Below the pieces are notes generated by a model. It was not told the DNA's origin. It did no database searches and saw nothing but the letters and a program-made list of their open reading frames with translations. Below, one piece after another: positions 1 to 11,653 of a DNA stretch of 64,000 nucleotides. The stretch spans positions 220,910 through 284,909 of the forward strand of contig NZ_MWUE01000017.1 in the NCBI RefSeq assembly GCF_002077695.1. The letters run 5' to 3'. Within the stretch, counting starts at the first letter, position 1, and each line of letters starts with the position of its first letter. Source of the DNA: Pantoea latae. Lineage in GTDB: Bacteria > Pseudomonadota > Gammaproteobacteria > Enterobacterales > Enterobacteriaceae. Position numbers and translations under genes: made by a program.

Positions 1-1030
1 GCTGGCGGCGCAGCAGTTCGCGGCGTGCTGGCAGCGCTGTCAGCAGCAGCAGATGGCGATCGGCCTCTACCGGGATCTGGCGGTGGGCGTGGCGCGCGAC
101 GGCGCCGAGACCTGGCGCGAGCGGGAACTTTACTGCCTTGAGGCGAGCGTCGGCGCGCCGCCCGATATTCTAGGCCCCTTAGGACAGAACTGGGGGCTGC
201 CGCCGATGGACCCGCAGGTGATGGCGGCGCGCGCCTTCGACCCCTGGATCACCCTGCTGCGCGCCAGCATGCAGGACTGCGGCGCGCTGCGCATCGACCA
301 TGTGATGGCGCTGCTGCGCCTCTGGTGGATCCCGCAGGGTGAAAGCGCGGCGGAAGGCGCCTATGTGCATTATCCGCTGGACGCGCTGCTGGCGATCCTG
401 GCGCTGGAGAGCCAGCGCCACCGCTGCATGGTGATAGGCGAAGATTTAGGCACCGTGCCGGCGGCGATCGTCGACAAGCTGCGCGACGCGGGCGTTTACT
501 CCTATAAGGTGCTCTATTTCGAGCAGGCGTCGCAGCAGGCCTTTCGCGCGCCGGCGCAGTGGCCGCGCCAGGCGATGGCGGTCACCACCACGCACGATAT
601 GCCGACGCTGCGCGGCTGGTGGCGCAGCGACGATCTGCGTCTGGGCAGCGCGCTGGGCCTCTATCCAGACAAGGCGGTGCTGGCGGGGCTGTATCGCGAC
701 CGGCAGGCGGCGAGGACAGCGCTGCTGCGCACCCTGCTGCGTAGCGGCGCGCTGCCGGCGCGGCAGCGCTATCAGCGCGGCGGCGCACGGATGACCCGCG
801 CGCTCAGCCTGGCGATTCTGGGCTATCTGGCGGGCACACAGAGCGCGCTGCTTGGGCTGCAGCCGGAAGAGTGGCTGGATATGGCGACGCCGGTAAACGT
901 GCCTGGCACCACCGATGCTTATCCTAACTGGCGCCGCAAGCTCAGCGCGACGCTGGAGGAGATGTTCAGCGATCCGGCGGTCGAGACGCTGCTGGCGGCG
1001 GTCGATCGCGGCAGGAAGGGGATGAAATAG
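1..1030 (+). CDS. malQ: 4-alpha-glucanotransferase (amylomaltase), C-terminal part
   Basis: The reading frame is open from base 2 and ends at the TAG at 1028-1030, so only the C-terminal ~342 residues are inside the window. MalQ is a cytoplasmic GH77 enzyme that transfers glucan chains between maltodextrins and releases glucose. Family hallmarks visible here are the LRIDHVMALLRLWWIP segment, the VIGEDLGTVP segment that includes a catalytic acid, and TTTHDMPTLRGWW followed by the NVPGTTDAYPNWRRK block near the end. No malP or malT lies in the visible part. The uptake operons malEFG and malK-lamB-malM start a few kb away, so this is one maltodextrin locus interrupted by an Rpn-family gene. Identification is secure; the true start is off the left edge. 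Confidence 0.95.
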   Translation, partial: LAAQQFAACWQRCQQQQMAIGLYRDLAVGVARDGAETWRERELYCLEASVGAPPDILGPLGQNWGLPPMDPQVMAARAFDPWITLLRASMQDCGALRIDHVMALLRLWWIPQGESAAEGAYVHYPLDALLAILALESQRHRCMVIGEDLGTVPAAIVDKLRDAGVYSYKVLYFEQASQQAFRAPAQWPRQAMAVTTTHDMPTLRGWWRSDDLRLGSALGLYPDKAVLAGLYRDRQAARTALLRTLLRSGALPARQRYQRGGARMTRALSLAILGYLAGTQSALLGLQPEEWLDMATPVNVPGTTDAYPNWRRKLSATLEEMFSDPAVETLLAAVDRGRKGMK

Positions 1031-1042
1031 AAGAGAGGCGTT

Positions 1043-1061
1043 AGCCCGCCGCGCGCGGGCT
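1043..1061 (+). terminator. GC-rich hairpin after malQ
   Basis: AGCCCGC and GCGGGCT form a 7-bp stem around CGCGC, 12 bases after the malQ stop. No clear U-tract follows, so it is at best a weak or Rho-assisted terminator. Confidence 0.3.
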
Positions 1062-1158
1062 GACGATGATGCGCGCTGGCTTCCATGTTGACACCCTACA
1101 CCGGTAAATCGCCCCTGTAGCTGTGGTATTATTGCCGCAGATTTCAGAGACTAAGCCG

Positions 1159-2085
1159 ATGAAAAAGAAAAACACCCCTACGCCCCATGATGCCACTTTT
1201 CGTCAGTTCCTGACGCAACCGAACGTCGCGCGGGATTTTATGCAGCTGCATTTGCCGGCAGAGCTGCGCGCTATTTGCGATCTCAGCACCCTGAAGCTGG
1301 AGTCCGGCTCGTTCGTCGAAGACGACCTGCGCCAGTATTTCAGCGACGTGCTCTACAGCCTGAAAACCACAGCGGGCGACGGCTATATCCACGTCCTGAT
1401 TGAACACCAGTCCACGCCTGACAGACATATGGCTTTTCGCCTGATCCGCTATGCGGTCGCCGCGATGCAGCGTCACCTCGGGGCGGGCCATAAAAAGCTG
1501 CCGCTGGTGATACCGGTGCTGTTCTATACCGGCAAACGCAGCCCCTACCCTTATTCGACGCGCTGGCTCGACGAGTTCAACGATCCGGCGCAGGCAGAAC
1601 GCCTTTACAGCGGCGCCTTTCCGCTGGTAGACGTGACGGTCATTTCGGATGACGAGATCATGACCCATCGCAGTATGGCGGCGCTGACGCTGCTGCAGAA
1701 ACATATTCATCAGCGCGACATTGCGACCCTTACCGATCGGCTGGCCACATTGCTGATGGCCGATTATCTTTCTTCACCCCAGGTAACGGCGCTGATACAC
1801 TATTTACTGCAGGCAGGCGAGTCAGCTGATTACGAAGCCTTTGTTCGCGAACTGGCACAGCGTGTGCCGCAACATGGAGACGCACTCATGACCATTGCAC
1901 AGCAGCTTGAGCAGAAGGGCATCGAGAAGGGAATTCAGCTCGGTGAGCAACGCGGTAAAGAGAAAGGTGAGCGCGATGCGGCCCTGAAAATCGCCCGCAG
2001 CCTGCTAAAAATGGGAATGCCCCCTGAATCTGTGCTTGACGTCACCGGCCTGTCTGCTGATGACCTGGCGCAAATTCGCCATTAA
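1159..2085 (+). CDS. Rpn-family recombination-promoting nuclease / putative transposase
   Basis: This 308-residue protein belongs to the Rpn (PD-(D/E)XK, formerly DUF4351/transposase_31) family of DNA endonucleases that promote RecA-independent recombination. The N-terminus PHDATFRQFLTQPNVARDFM is typical. The nuclease core shows FSDVLYSLKT (metal-binding Asp) and HVLIEHQSTPDRHMAFR (the E-x-Q part of the active site). The C-terminus has the usual repetitive charged EKGIEKGIQLGEQRGKEKG segment and an ARSLLKMGMPPESVLDVTGLS tail. The ATG at 1159 is chosen over a possible earlier one at 1123 because MKKKNTPTPHD is the normal family N-terminus. It stands alone between malQ and malM, and a broken second copy of its 3' end follows. 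Confidence 0.9.
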   Translation: MKKKNTPTPHDATFRQFLTQPNVARDFMQLHLPAELRAICDLSTLKLESGSFVEDDLRQYFSDVLYSLKTTAGDGYIHVLIEHQSTPDRHMAFRLIRYAVAAMQRHLGAGHKKLPLVIPVLFYTGKRSPYPYSTRWLDEFNDPAQAERLYSGAFPLVDVTVISDDEIMTHRSMAALTLLQKHIHQRDIATLTDRLATLLMADYLSSPQVTALIHYLLQAGESADYEAFVRELAQRVPQHGDALMTIAQQLEQKGIEKGIQLGEQRGKEKGERDAALKIARSLLKMGMPPESVLDVTGLSADDLAQIRH

Positions 2086-2113
2086 TCTGCAATGACAATC
2101 GCCCAGCAGTGCG

Positions 2114-2274
2114 GGTCGCGCTGAAGCCCTTGTGAAAGGTCGTACAGAAGAGGAACGTGAAGCTATTCTGAAAATCGCTCGTTCCATGCTGAAAAAGGCG
2201 TTGACCGCCATTCCGTTATGCTGATGACAAGCCTTTATATCGACGACCTTGAGCACATCCCTCATCAATATTAG
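2114..2274 (+). pseudogene. remnant of the 3' end of a second Rpn-family gene
   Basis: Translation from 2114 gives GRAEALVKGRTEEEREAILK and then IARSMLKK, which aligns with the tail of the intact Rpn protein just upstream (ERDAALKIARSLLK). After a one-base shift near 2195-2200 it continues as VDRHSVMLMTSLYIDDLEHI and stops at 2272-2274, matching the PESVLDVTGLSADDLAQI end of the family. The divergence shows it is an old relic of another Rpn copy and not a recent duplication. It has no start and no nuclease domain. Confidence 0.7.
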
Positions 2275-2315
2275 TGATACCACTCCTTTAAGCACCCTTT
2301 TCCTGATATCAAGAT

Positions 2316-2339
2316 AAAAAAGGTGCGCCGTAGCGCACC
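2316..2339 (-). terminator. Rho-independent terminator of the malK-lamB-malM operon
   Basis: Read on the minus strand, GGTGCGC-TACG-GCGCACC is a perfect 7-bp stem followed by a run of six T (2316-2321). It lies 32 bases past the malM stop. Confidence 0.8.
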
Positions 2340-2371
2340 AGGTGGGGCAACTCAGCACTGTCGGGGCGGCT

Positions 2372-3277
2372 TCACCCCTTGCCTTTAACACTGCTGATAA
2401 AGGTTTTGCGCGCCGACGTCGAACCCAGTCGTTCCGCCTCGTCCAGCAGCTTGAGGGCCTTGTCGATATTGCCCTGATCCACCGCCTGACGAATGCTCTG
2501 ATTAAAGTAACTCTCTGTGTCGTCCACCAGCGGCGCTGCTGGCGCGGTGCGGGCCGCCGCCTGCGCAACCGGCTGGGTGTTGCCGACCGTGACCGGCGTC
2601 GGACCTGAGGAGCCAAACAGCGGACCGACCAGAATCGACGACGCAGAGCTGGTAGAGACTTTCAGCTTAATCTTGCCCTCCAGCCCGTGGCGCGCGATCG
2701 GATCGGGAATATCGGGCACCGCATGGCCGGTGCCTCTGGCGTAGGCTTTCGCCGGATCCACCAGCGTGGTGGTCTGGCTGAGGTCCTGCGCCGTGGTGAA
2801 CACCAGCAGGTAAATTTTCTGCTGGCCGAGCGCAGGCGTCAGCTTCATCACCCCTTCCAGGCGATCGGCGCTCATCACGCCCGGCTGCTGATAGCTGAAA
2901 AAGCGGCTCGGGAACCAGGCGGCGGGACGCAAATTCTCGTCGAGCACCAGCACGTTGGGGGCGAACACCTGATTGTGCGCTACCTCGCTGCTTAGCGTTA
3001 CCGTCAGCTCGCCCTGGTTGGCCGGCAAACTGTAGGCGGCAACCGGCCCGCTAATGCCCGCGACGTTAAGCTGCGTGCCGCCCTGCGTGAGCAGGGTACT
3101 CTGGACGCGCGAGGTATCGACAGGCTGCCAGCTCAGGCGCTGCAGGCTCGCGGTGGGAATGGTCGGCGCGGCGGAGAGATCCTGCGGCACCAGGTTGATA
3201 TCAGCGTATGCGGGCAAGGCGAGGCTGGCCAGCAGCGCGGCGCTCAGGCAGAGCGCGGACAAGGTTTTCTTTTTCAT
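2372..3277 (-). CDS. malM: maltose operon periplasmic protein MalM
   Basis: A 301-residue protein with a clear Sec signal peptide (MKKKTLSALCLSAALLASLA, ending PAYA, cleavage before DINLVPQDL). MalM is a periplasmic protein of the maltose regulon whose exact function is unknown. The NLVPQDLSAAPTIPTASLQ start of the mature protein, the YSLPANQGELTVTLSSEV segment and the C-terminal helical ESYFNQSIRQAVDQGNIDKA region fit the family, as does the size of about 300 residues. It is the last gene of malK-lamB-malM, separated from lamB by a hairpin-bearing 117-base gap and followed by a strong terminator. Confidence 0.93.
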   Translation of the reverse strand: MKKKTLSALCLSAALLASLALPAYADINLVPQDLSAAPTIPTASLQRLSWQPVDTSRVQSTLLTQGGTQLNVAGISGPVAAYSLPANQGELTVTLSSEVAHNQVFAPNVLVLDENLRPAAWFPSRFFSYQQPGVMSADRLEGVMKLTPALGQQKIYLLVFTTAQDLSQTTTLVDPAKAYARGTGHAVPDIPDPIARHGLEGKIKLKVSTSSASSILVGPLFGSSGPTPVTVGNTQPVAQAAARTAPAAPLVDDTESYFNQSIRQAVDQGNIDKALKLLDEAERLGSTSARKTFISSVKGKG

Positions 3278-3301
3278 TATCAGGGTCTCAACAGGCTGTC
3301 A

Positions 3302-3337
3302 GGCAGCCGCTCAGGCCAGGCAATGGCCGCGGCTGCC
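3302..3337 (-). other. intercistronic hairpin between lamB and malM
   Basis: GGCAGCCGC (3302-3310) pairs with GCGGCTGCC (3329-3337), a 9-bp stem with a further GGCC/GGCC pairing in the loop. Its place between a highly expressed porin gene and malM suggests mRNA stabilisation or partial attenuation; this role is inferred. Confidence 0.5.
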
Positions 3338-3394
3338 CAAAAAGCGCCGTACGCGCAACGCACGGCGTCTGTTTGGGTTACAGGCGCTGGCGGC

Positions 3395-5847
<2,453 letters not shown>

Positions 5848-6209
5848 GATGCTTTCCTCTCCGCTTGCCTGTTCTTGCCCGCATCGCCGCGGGCAGACTC
5901 CGGCGACCACTATGGGAAAGGTTCATTCAGAGCGCATCCTCCGCCGCAGCGGCTTTAGCTGGGGGATGAGAGAGGAGGAGGAGGGGATGGCGCGCGGCGG
6001 CGGCGCGGCGCGCCTCAACGCTTTTTTGTGACTAACCGCGCAGAGTTACGGCGGCAGGAGTGTGCGCCAGACCGTGAAAACGGCCCGGTTTTGCAACGGC
6101 GATCACGGCATGGCGCCGCCAGGCGTAGATGGCGGGAGGATGAGAAGCCGCAGCGGATCGCCACACTGTGCGGGACAACGATTTCCGTTTCCGCTAACAG
6201 GATGGAGTT
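5848..6209. promoter_or_regulatory. divergent malK/malE control region with MalT-box-like sites
   Basis: This 362-base gap separates the two divergent mal operons. MalT boxes (consensus GGGGAKGAGG) are matched by GGGGATGAGA at 5962-5971 and less well by GAGGATGAGA at 6136-6145, both on the plus strand, with a purine-rich GGAGGAGGAGGGGATGG stretch between them (5974-5990). A weak CRP-like half-symmetric site TGCAA-N6-TCACG lies at 6092-6107. The architecture parallels the known E. coli malKp-malEp region; the individual sites are inferred from consensus only. Confidence 0.55.
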
Positions 6210-7400
6210 ATGACAATGAAAACCGGCGCACGCATTTTTGCCCTTTCCGCCCTTACGGCCATGCTGTTTTCGGCCTCGGCAATCGCCAAAATCGAAGAGG
6301 GAAAACTGGTTATCTGGATCAACGGCGACAAAGGCTATAACGGCCTCGCCGAGGTCGGCAAAAAGTTCGAGCAGGACACCGGCATTAAAGTGACGGTCGA
6401 GCACCCGGATAAAATGGAAGAGAAGTATCCGCAGGTGGCCGCCACCGGCGACGGCCCGGATATTATCTTCTGGGCGCACGACCGCTTTGGCGGCTATGCC
6501 CAGTCGGGGCTGCTGGCGGAGATCTCGCCGGATAAGAGCTTTCAGGAGAAGCTTTTTCCTTTCACCTGGGATGCGGTGCGCTTCAACGGCAAGCTGATCG
6601 GCTACCCGGTGTCGGTCGAGTCGCTGTCGCTGATCTATAACAAAGATCTGCTGCCAACCCCGCCGAAAAGCTGGGAAGAGATGGCGGCCATCGACAAGCA
6701 GCTGCGCGCGAAAGGCAAAAGCGCCATTATGTTTAACCTGCAGGAGCCCTATTTCACCTGGCCGCTGCTGGCCGCCGGCGGCGCCTACGCCTTTAAGAAA
6801 ACCAGCAGCGGCTACGATGTTAAAGATGTCGGCGTCGATAACGCCGGCGCGAAAGCGGGCATGACGTTCCTCGTCGATCAGGTTAAGGCCAAAATCCTCA
6901 ACGCTGACACCGACTATTCAATCGCGGAAGCCGCGTTCAACAAGGGCCAGACCGCGATGACCATCAACGGTCCCTGGGCGTGGAGCAATATCGATAAAAG
7001 CGGTATCAACTATGGCGTCACGCTGCTGCCGACCCTGAATGGCAAACCCGCAAAAACCTTTGTCGGCGTGCTGAGCGCGGGCATCAACGCGGCCAGCCCG
7101 AACAAAGAGCTGGCGAAAGAGTTTCTGGAGAACTACCTGCTGACCGACGCCGGGCTGGACGCGGTGAACAAAGATAAACCGCTGGGCGCGGTAACGCTGA
7201 AGTCGTTCCAGCAGACGCTGGAAAAAGATGAGCGCATCGCCGCCACCATGAGCAACGCGCGCAGCGGCGACATTATGCCGAATGTCCCGCAGATGGCGGC
7301 GTTCTGGTACGCGATGCGCACCGCAACGCTGAACGCCCTGAGCGGCCGTCAGAGCGTTGACGCCGCCCTGAAAGACGCGCAGGCGCGCCTGAATAAGTAA
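6210..7400 (+). CDS. malE: periplasmic maltose/maltodextrin-binding protein MalE
   Basis: A 396-residue substrate-binding protein. The signal peptide [24 protein letters not shown] is followed by [20 protein letters not shown], essentially the classical mature MalE N-terminus. The [20 protein letters not shown] and [20 protein letters not shown] segments and the aromatic ligand-contact regions are conserved. Two in-frame ATGs are possible (6210 and 6216). GGATGGAG at 6200-6207 gives good spacing to 6216, so the native start may be two codons later. It is first in malE-malF-malG, and a hairpin separates it from malF, consistent with higher expression of the binding protein. Confidence 0.96.
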   Translation: MTMKTGARIFALSALTAMLFSASAIAKIEEGKLVIWINGDKGYNGLAEVGKKFEQDTGIKVTVEHPDKMEEKYPQVAATGDGPDIIFWAHDRFGGYAQSGLLAEISPDKSFQEKLFPFTWDAVRFNGKLIGYPVSVESLSLIYNKDLLPTPPKSWEEMAAIDKQLRAKGKSAIMFNLQEPYFTWPLLAAGGAYAFKKTSSGYDVKDVGVDNAGAKAGMTFLVDQVKAKILNADTDYSIAEAAFNKGQTAMTINGPWAWSNIDKSGINYGVTLLPTLNGKPAKTFVGVLSAGINAASPNKELAKEFLENYLLTDAGLDAVNKDKPLGAVTLKSFQQTLEKDERIAATMSNARSGDIMPNVPQMAAFWYAMRTATLNALSGRQSVDAALKDAQARLNK

Positions 7401-7411
7401 CGCCTCTTCCA

Positions 7412-7431
7412 AAGCCGGTTCGCGCCGGCTT
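7412..7431 (+). other. intercistronic hairpin between malE and malF
   Basis: AAGCCGG and CCGGCTT form a perfect 7-bp stem around TTCGCG, in the 58-base malE-malF gap. There is no U-tract. By analogy with the E. coli malE-malF REP elements it probably protects the malE message; this is inferred. Confidence 0.55.
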
Positions 7432-7458
7432 CTCCCTGTTGTTAAGGAACACCGAATC

Positions 7459-8991
7459 ATGTCAGGAAAACCGAAAAAAGGAGGCGTCAGCCCGCTGCTG
7501 AAGCGACTCCTCGTCGGGATCTGCTGTCTGCTGGTCGGCTACCTTCTGGTGCTGATGTATGCGCAGGGCGAATATCTGTTCGCGCTGCTGACGCTGATTG
7601 TCAGCGCGGCGGGCATCTGGATTTATGCTAACCGGCGCGCCTACGCCTGGCGCTACGTCTATCCCGGGCTGGCCGGCATGGCGCTGTTTGTGCTCTTTCC
7701 GCTCGCCTGTACCGTGGCGATTGCCTTCACCAACTACAGCAGCACCAACCAGCTCACCCAGGCGCGCGCGCAGCAGGTGCTGCTGAGCCGTCAGTATCAG
7801 GACGGCGTCGGCCTGAACTTCTCGCTCTATCCCGCAGGCGATCGCTGGCAGCTGGTGTTAACCGCCGACGGCGAAAGCTACGTCTCCCCGCCCTTCGCCT
7901 TCGGCGGCGAGCAGCAGCTCACTATGGCGCCCGGCGCGGCGCCGGGCGGGCAGCGCGCAACGCTGAAGGTGGTCACCGGCAACCGACAGGCGCTGAGCCA
8001 GATACGCGCCCGGCTGCCGGACGGTCGCGAACTGGTGATGAGTTCCCTGCGGCAGTTCTCCGGCACGCGGCCGCTCTATCAGCTTACCGCCGACGGTCGG
8101 TTGAAAAATCAGCAAAGCGGCGAGCTGTATCAGGCGAACGGTCAAACCGGCTTCTTCCAGGGCGTCAACGCCGACGGCAGCTGGCGCGGCGAACAGCTCA
8201 GCCCCGGCTTTACGGTTAATGCGGGCTGGAAGAACTTTCTGCGCGTCTTCGCCGATGAGGGGATCCAGAAACCCTTCCTGGCAATTTTCGGCTGGACGGT
8301 GCTGTTTTCGCTGCTGAGCGTGCTGCTGACCGTCGCGGTCGGCATGGTGCTCGCCTGTCTGGTGCAGTGGGAGGCGCTGAAAGGCAAAGCGATCTATCGC
8401 GTGATGCTGATCCTGCCCTATGCCGTGCCGGCCTTTATCTCGATACTGATTTTTAAAGGGCTGTTCAACCAGAGCTTCGGCGAGATTAACGTGCTGCTCA
8501 ACGCGCTGTTCGGCTTCCAGCCCGCCTGGTTTAGCGATCCGCTGCTGGCGCGCGGCATGCTGGTTATCGTCAATACCTGGCTGGGCTATCCCTATATGAT
8601 GATCCTCTGTATGGGGCTGCTGAAGGCGATCCCGGATGATCTCTACGAGGCGTCGGCGATGGATGGCGCCGGACCGCTGCAGAATTTCTTTTTAATTACC
8701 CTGCCGCTGCTGTTAAAGCCGCTGATGCCGCTGATGATCGCCAGCTTCGCCTTCAACTTTAACAACTTCGTGCTGGTGCAGCTGCTGACCAACGGCGGCC
8801 CCGATCGACTCGGCACCACCACGCCGGCGGGCTATACCGATCTGCTGGTGAACTATACGTGGCGCATCGCCTTTGAGGGCGGCGGCGGCCAGGACTTTGG
8901 GCTGGCGGCGGCGATCGCCACGCTGATTTTCTTACTGGTGGGCGCGCTGGCGGTGATTAACCTGAAAGCGGTGCGGATGACGTTCGACTAA
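7459..8991 (+). CDS. malF: maltose/maltodextrin ABC transporter permease MalF
   Basis: A 510-residue inner-membrane permease, close to the 514 residues of E. coli MalF. N-terminal transmembrane segments are followed by the large periplasmic P2 loop typical of MalF (about residues 95-270, NYSSTNQLTQARAQQVLLSR onward) that contacts MalE. The core permease domain carries the coupling EAA loop EASAMDGAGPLQNFFLITLP near residue 400. AAGGAAC lies upstream of the ATG. malG starts nine bases after its stop. Confidence 0.95.
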   Translation: MSGKPKKGGVSPLLKRLLVGICCLLVGYLLVLMYAQGEYLFALLTLIVSAAGIWIYANRRAYAWRYVYPGLAGMALFVLFPLACTVAIAFTNYSSTNQLTQARAQQVLLSRQYQDGVGLNFSLYPAGDRWQLVLTADGESYVSPPFAFGGEQQLTMAPGAAPGGQRATLKVVTGNRQALSQIRARLPDGRELVMSSLRQFSGTRPLYQLTADGRLKNQQSGELYQANGQTGFFQGVNADGSWRGEQLSPGFTVNAGWKNFLRVFADEGIQKPFLAIFGWTVLFSLLSVLLTVAVGMVLACLVQWEALKGKAIYRVMLILPYAVPAFISILIFKGLFNQSFGEINVLLNALFGFQPAWFSDPLLARGMLVIVNTWLGYPYMMILCMGLLKAIPDDLYEASAMDGAGPLQNFFLITLPLLLKPLMPLMIASFAFNFNNFVLVQLLTNGGPDRLGTTTPAGYTDLLVNYTWRIAFEGGGGQDFGLAAAIATLIFLLVGALAVINLKAVRMTFD

Positions 8992-9000
8992 GGAGGCGTT

Positions 9001-9891
9001 ATGGCTATGGTACAACCGAAATCGCAGAAGCTGCGTCTGCTGCTGACCCATCTGCTGCTGCTGGCGTTTATCGCCGCGATCCTCTTCCCGCTGCTGATGG
9101 TGATGGCGATTTCACTGCGCGCCGGCAACTTTGCCACCGGCAGCCTGATCCCGGAACAGATCTCCTGGGAGCACTGGCGGCTGGCGCTGGGGTTCAGCGT
9201 GACCCATCCCGATGGTCGCGTCACGCCGCCGCCGTTCCCGGTGCTGCTGTGGCTGTGGAACTCGGTGAAGATCGCCACCATTAGCGCAGTGGGCATAGTG
9301 GCGCTTTCTACCACTTGCGCCTATGCTTTTGCTCGCATGCGCTTCGCGGGGCGCGCCAGCCTGTTGAAAGGGATGCTGATTTTTCAGATGTTCCCCGCCG
9401 TGCTGTCGTTGGTGGCGCTCTATGCGCTGTTCGATCGCCTGGGGCAGTATCTGCCGTTCCTGGGACTGAACACCCACGGCGGCGTAATTTTCGCCTACCT
9501 GGGCGGCATCGCGCTGCACGTCTGGACGATTAAAGGCTATTTCGAAACCATTGACGGGTCGCTGGAAGAGGCGGCCGCGCTGGACGGCGCCACGCCGTGG
9601 CAGGCGTTTCGCCTGGTGCTGCTGCCGCTCTCGGTGCCGATCCTGGCGGTGGTGTTTATTCTGGCGTTTATCGCCGCAGTAACCGAAGTGCCCGTCGCTT
9701 CGCTGCTGCTGCGCGACGTTAACAGCTATACCCTGGCGGTCGGTATGCAGCAGTATCTCAACCCGCAGAACTATCTGTGGGGCGATTTCGCCGCCGCCGC
9801 CGTGCTCTCCGCTATCCCGATTACGCTGGTGTTTCTGCTGGCGCAGCGCTGGCTGGTCAGCGGCCTGACGGCGGGTGGCGTAAAGGGCTAA
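9001..9891 (+). CDS. malG: maltose/maltodextrin ABC transporter permease MalG
   Basis: A 296-residue permease, the same length as the family standard. The N-terminus [20 protein letters not shown] matches MalG, and the EAA coupling motif [20 protein letters not shown] lies around residues 190-210. The C-terminal GLTAGGVKG tail, which reaches into the MalF-MalG pore and substrate site in the E. coli structure, is intact. A strong AGGAGG precedes the ATG immediately after malF. A Rho-independent terminator follows about 60 bases downstream, so malEFG is a complete operon. Confidence 0.95.
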   Translation: MAMVQPKSQKLRLLLTHLLLLAFIAAILFPLLMVMAISLRAGNFATGSLIPEQISWEHWRLALGFSVTHPDGRVTPPPFPVLLWLWNSVKIATISAVGIVALSTTCAYAFARMRFAGRASLLKGMLIFQMFPAVLSLVALYALFDRLGQYLPFLGLNTHGGVIFAYLGGIALHVWTIKGYFETIDGSLEEAAALDGATPWQAFRLVLLPLSVPILAVVFILAFIAAVTEVPVASLLLRDVNSYTLAVGMQQYLNPQNYLWGDFAAAAVLSAIPITLVFLLAQRWLVSGLTAGGVKG

Positions 9892-9949
9892 CCTCTTCAT
9901 CATTGCAGTGCCACTGCTTCCTCAATACTAACCATAATTGAGGGTTTTT

Positions 9950-9976
9950 GGCGGCCTTCGGGCCGCCGTTTTTATT
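9950..9976 (+). terminator. Rho-independent terminator of malEFG
   Basis: GGCGGCC-TTCG-GGCCGCC, a 7-bp stem with a stable tetraloop, followed by GTTTTTATT. It ends the plus-strand operon just before the convergent transporter operon. Confidence 0.85.
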
Positions 9977-9987
9977 GGTGCGCTACG

Positions 9988-10794
9988 CTACATCAGCTTG
10001 ACCAGCCCCAGCGTTTTCTCAATCACCACGAGGATCAGTACCGCCAGCAGGATAAAAATCACGGAGATAGCGTTGACGGTAGGATCGAACGTCTGGTCAA
10101 CATAGTTGAACACCCGCACCGGCACGGTAATGGTGTCGGGCGCGCTAAGAAACAGGCTCACCGAAACCTCGCCAAACGAGGTGACCGCCGCGAATACCGC
10201 GCCGGCCATGATGCCGGGTTTGATCAGCGGCAGCGTCACCTTGCGAAAGCTATACCAGCGTCCGGCGCCCAGGCTCATTGACACCGCTTCTAGCCGGCGA
10301 TCCATTGCAGCGAGACTGACGCTCACCGTGCGCACTACGTAAGGAAGCGCCACCACCACATGGCCGATGACCAGGCCGCTAAGGGAACCGGCGATGCCTG
10401 CGGCGGTCAGCACGTAGAGCAGCGCGATGCCGAGGACTACCTGCGGGATCATTAGCGGCGACAGGATAAACGCCTGCAGCGCGCCGCGGTAGCGAAACTC
10501 CAGGCGCGCCAGCGCCCAGGCCGCGAAGGTGCCGAGCGCCACGGTTACCGGCGTCGCGACTATCAGCAAGAGGGCGCTGACGCTCAGCGACGTCATCCAG
10601 CCCTCGTCCTGCATTAACGCCTCGAACCAGCGCAAAGAAAAACCGTGCGGCGGAAACTGCGGATAGGGATCCGGGCTAAAGGCGGAGAGCGCGATCACCA
10701 GCACCGGCAGCGCGAGAAACAGATAGACCAGCGCGCCCGCCGCCGTCACGGCAAGACGGCTCAGCCGCAGCGTCAGGCTGCGATCACTCACCAT
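9988..10794 (-). CDS. ABC transporter permease, PotC/YdcV-like
   Basis: A 268-residue inner-membrane permease of the polyamine/opine/thiamine-type importer family. About six transmembrane segments are evident, and the coupling loop LEAVSMSLGAGRWYSFRKVT lies near residues 165-185. It is the last gene of a minus-strand operon of six genes: hydantoinase A and B, binding protein, ATPase and two permeases. Its start overlaps the preceding permease gene by 11 bases. Substrate cannot be told from sequence; the linked hydantoinase pair suggests a cyclic amide, an N-carbamoyl or other amino-acid derivative, or a polyamine-like compound. Confidence 0.85.
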   Translation of the reverse strand: MVSDRSLTLRLSRLAVTAAGALVYLFLALPVLVIALSAFSPDPYPQFPPHGFSLRWFEALMQDEGWMTSLSVSALLLIVATPVTVALGTFAAWALARLEFRYRGALQAFILSPLMIPQVVLGIALLYVLTAAGIAGSLSGLVIGHVVVALPYVVRTVSVSLAAMDRRLEAVSMSLGAGRWYSFRKVTLPLIKPGIMAGAVFAAVTSFGEVSVSLFLSAPDTITVPVRVFNYVDQTFDPTVNAISVIFILLAVLILVVIEKTLGLVKLM

Positions 10795-11653
10795 GATTTT
10801 TCTTCTCCCAGCGTTTGAGAAAGTGCCCTGCCACCGCCGCTACCGCGAGGGTCATCACCAGCAGCGTAAGCGAGAGCGCCGCCGCCAGCGGCAGATTGGC
10901 GATCTGCATCGCCTGCTGATAAATGGCGATTGGCAACAGCGGCTGCAGCCGGCCGCCAATCAGCAGCGGCGTGATGTAACTGCCCGCCGCCAGCGAAAAG
11001 ACAATAATAAACCCGGTTAGCATGCCCGGCAGCGTCAGCGGCAGCACCACGCGACGGAAGGTTTCGCCCGGCGTGGCGCCCAGACTCATCGACGCCAGAC
11101 GCAGCGACGGCGCAATCTCGTTCAGCGAGGTAATAAGCGGCAGCACGGCAAACGGCAGCATCACCTGCACGTAGGCGATAATGACGGCATTCATATTCCA
11201 CAGCAGGCTGAGCGGCTGGGGGATCAGCCCGGTAAAGAGCAGTACGCTGTTAATCAGGCCATTTTGCGCCAGCAGCACAATCCAGGCGAAGGTGCGTATC
11301 ACCACGCTGGTGAGCAGCGGCGAAATCAGGATCACGTAGAGCAGCGTGCGCCAGCCGCGGCGCTGGGTGGTCACCAGCAGCCAGGCCGCAGGCCAGGCGA
11401 GCAGCACGGTGACCGCCGCCGTGAGCAGCGAGACCCAGAGCGTGGTCCAGAGCGCGTGCAGATACTGCGCATCACCGAACACCGCCGCATACTGCACGAA
11501 GCTGTAGCCCGGCAGCGGGTTGAGCAGCGCATCGACACGCGTCAGGCTCTGGTCGAACAGCAGCAGCAGCGGCACCAGCAGAAACAGCAGCAAAAAGATC
11601 AGGCTGGGCGTCAGCATTAGCCAGGGAAAGGCGTGGCGCGTCGGCAGCTTCAT
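10784..11653 (-). CDS. ABC transporter permease, PotB/YdcU-like
   Basis: A 289-residue inner-membrane permease that pairs with the PotC-like subunit downstream. It starts MKLPTRHAFPWLMLTPSLIF, has hydrophobic segments throughout, and has the EAA-type loop LRLASMSLGATPGETFRRVV near residue 195. Start and upstream stop share bases (TGATG) with the ATPase gene, showing translational coupling. The subunit set (one binding protein, one ATPase, two distinct permeases) is that of the PotABCD class. Confidence 0.85.
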   Translation of the reverse strand: MKLPTRHAFPWLMLTPSLIFLLLFLLVPLLLLFDQSLTRVDALLNPLPGYSFVQYAAVFGDAQYLHALWTTLWVSLLTAAVTVLLAWPAAWLLVTTQRRGWRTLLYVILISPLLTSVVIRTFAWIVLLAQNGLINSVLLFTGLIPQPLSLLWNMNAVIIAYVQVMLPFAVLPLITSLNEIAPSLRLASMSLGATPGETFRRVVLPLTLPGMLTGFIIVFSLAAGSYITPLLIGGRLQPLLPIAIYQQAMQIANLPLAAALSLTLLVMTLAVAAVAGHFLKRWEKKNHGE

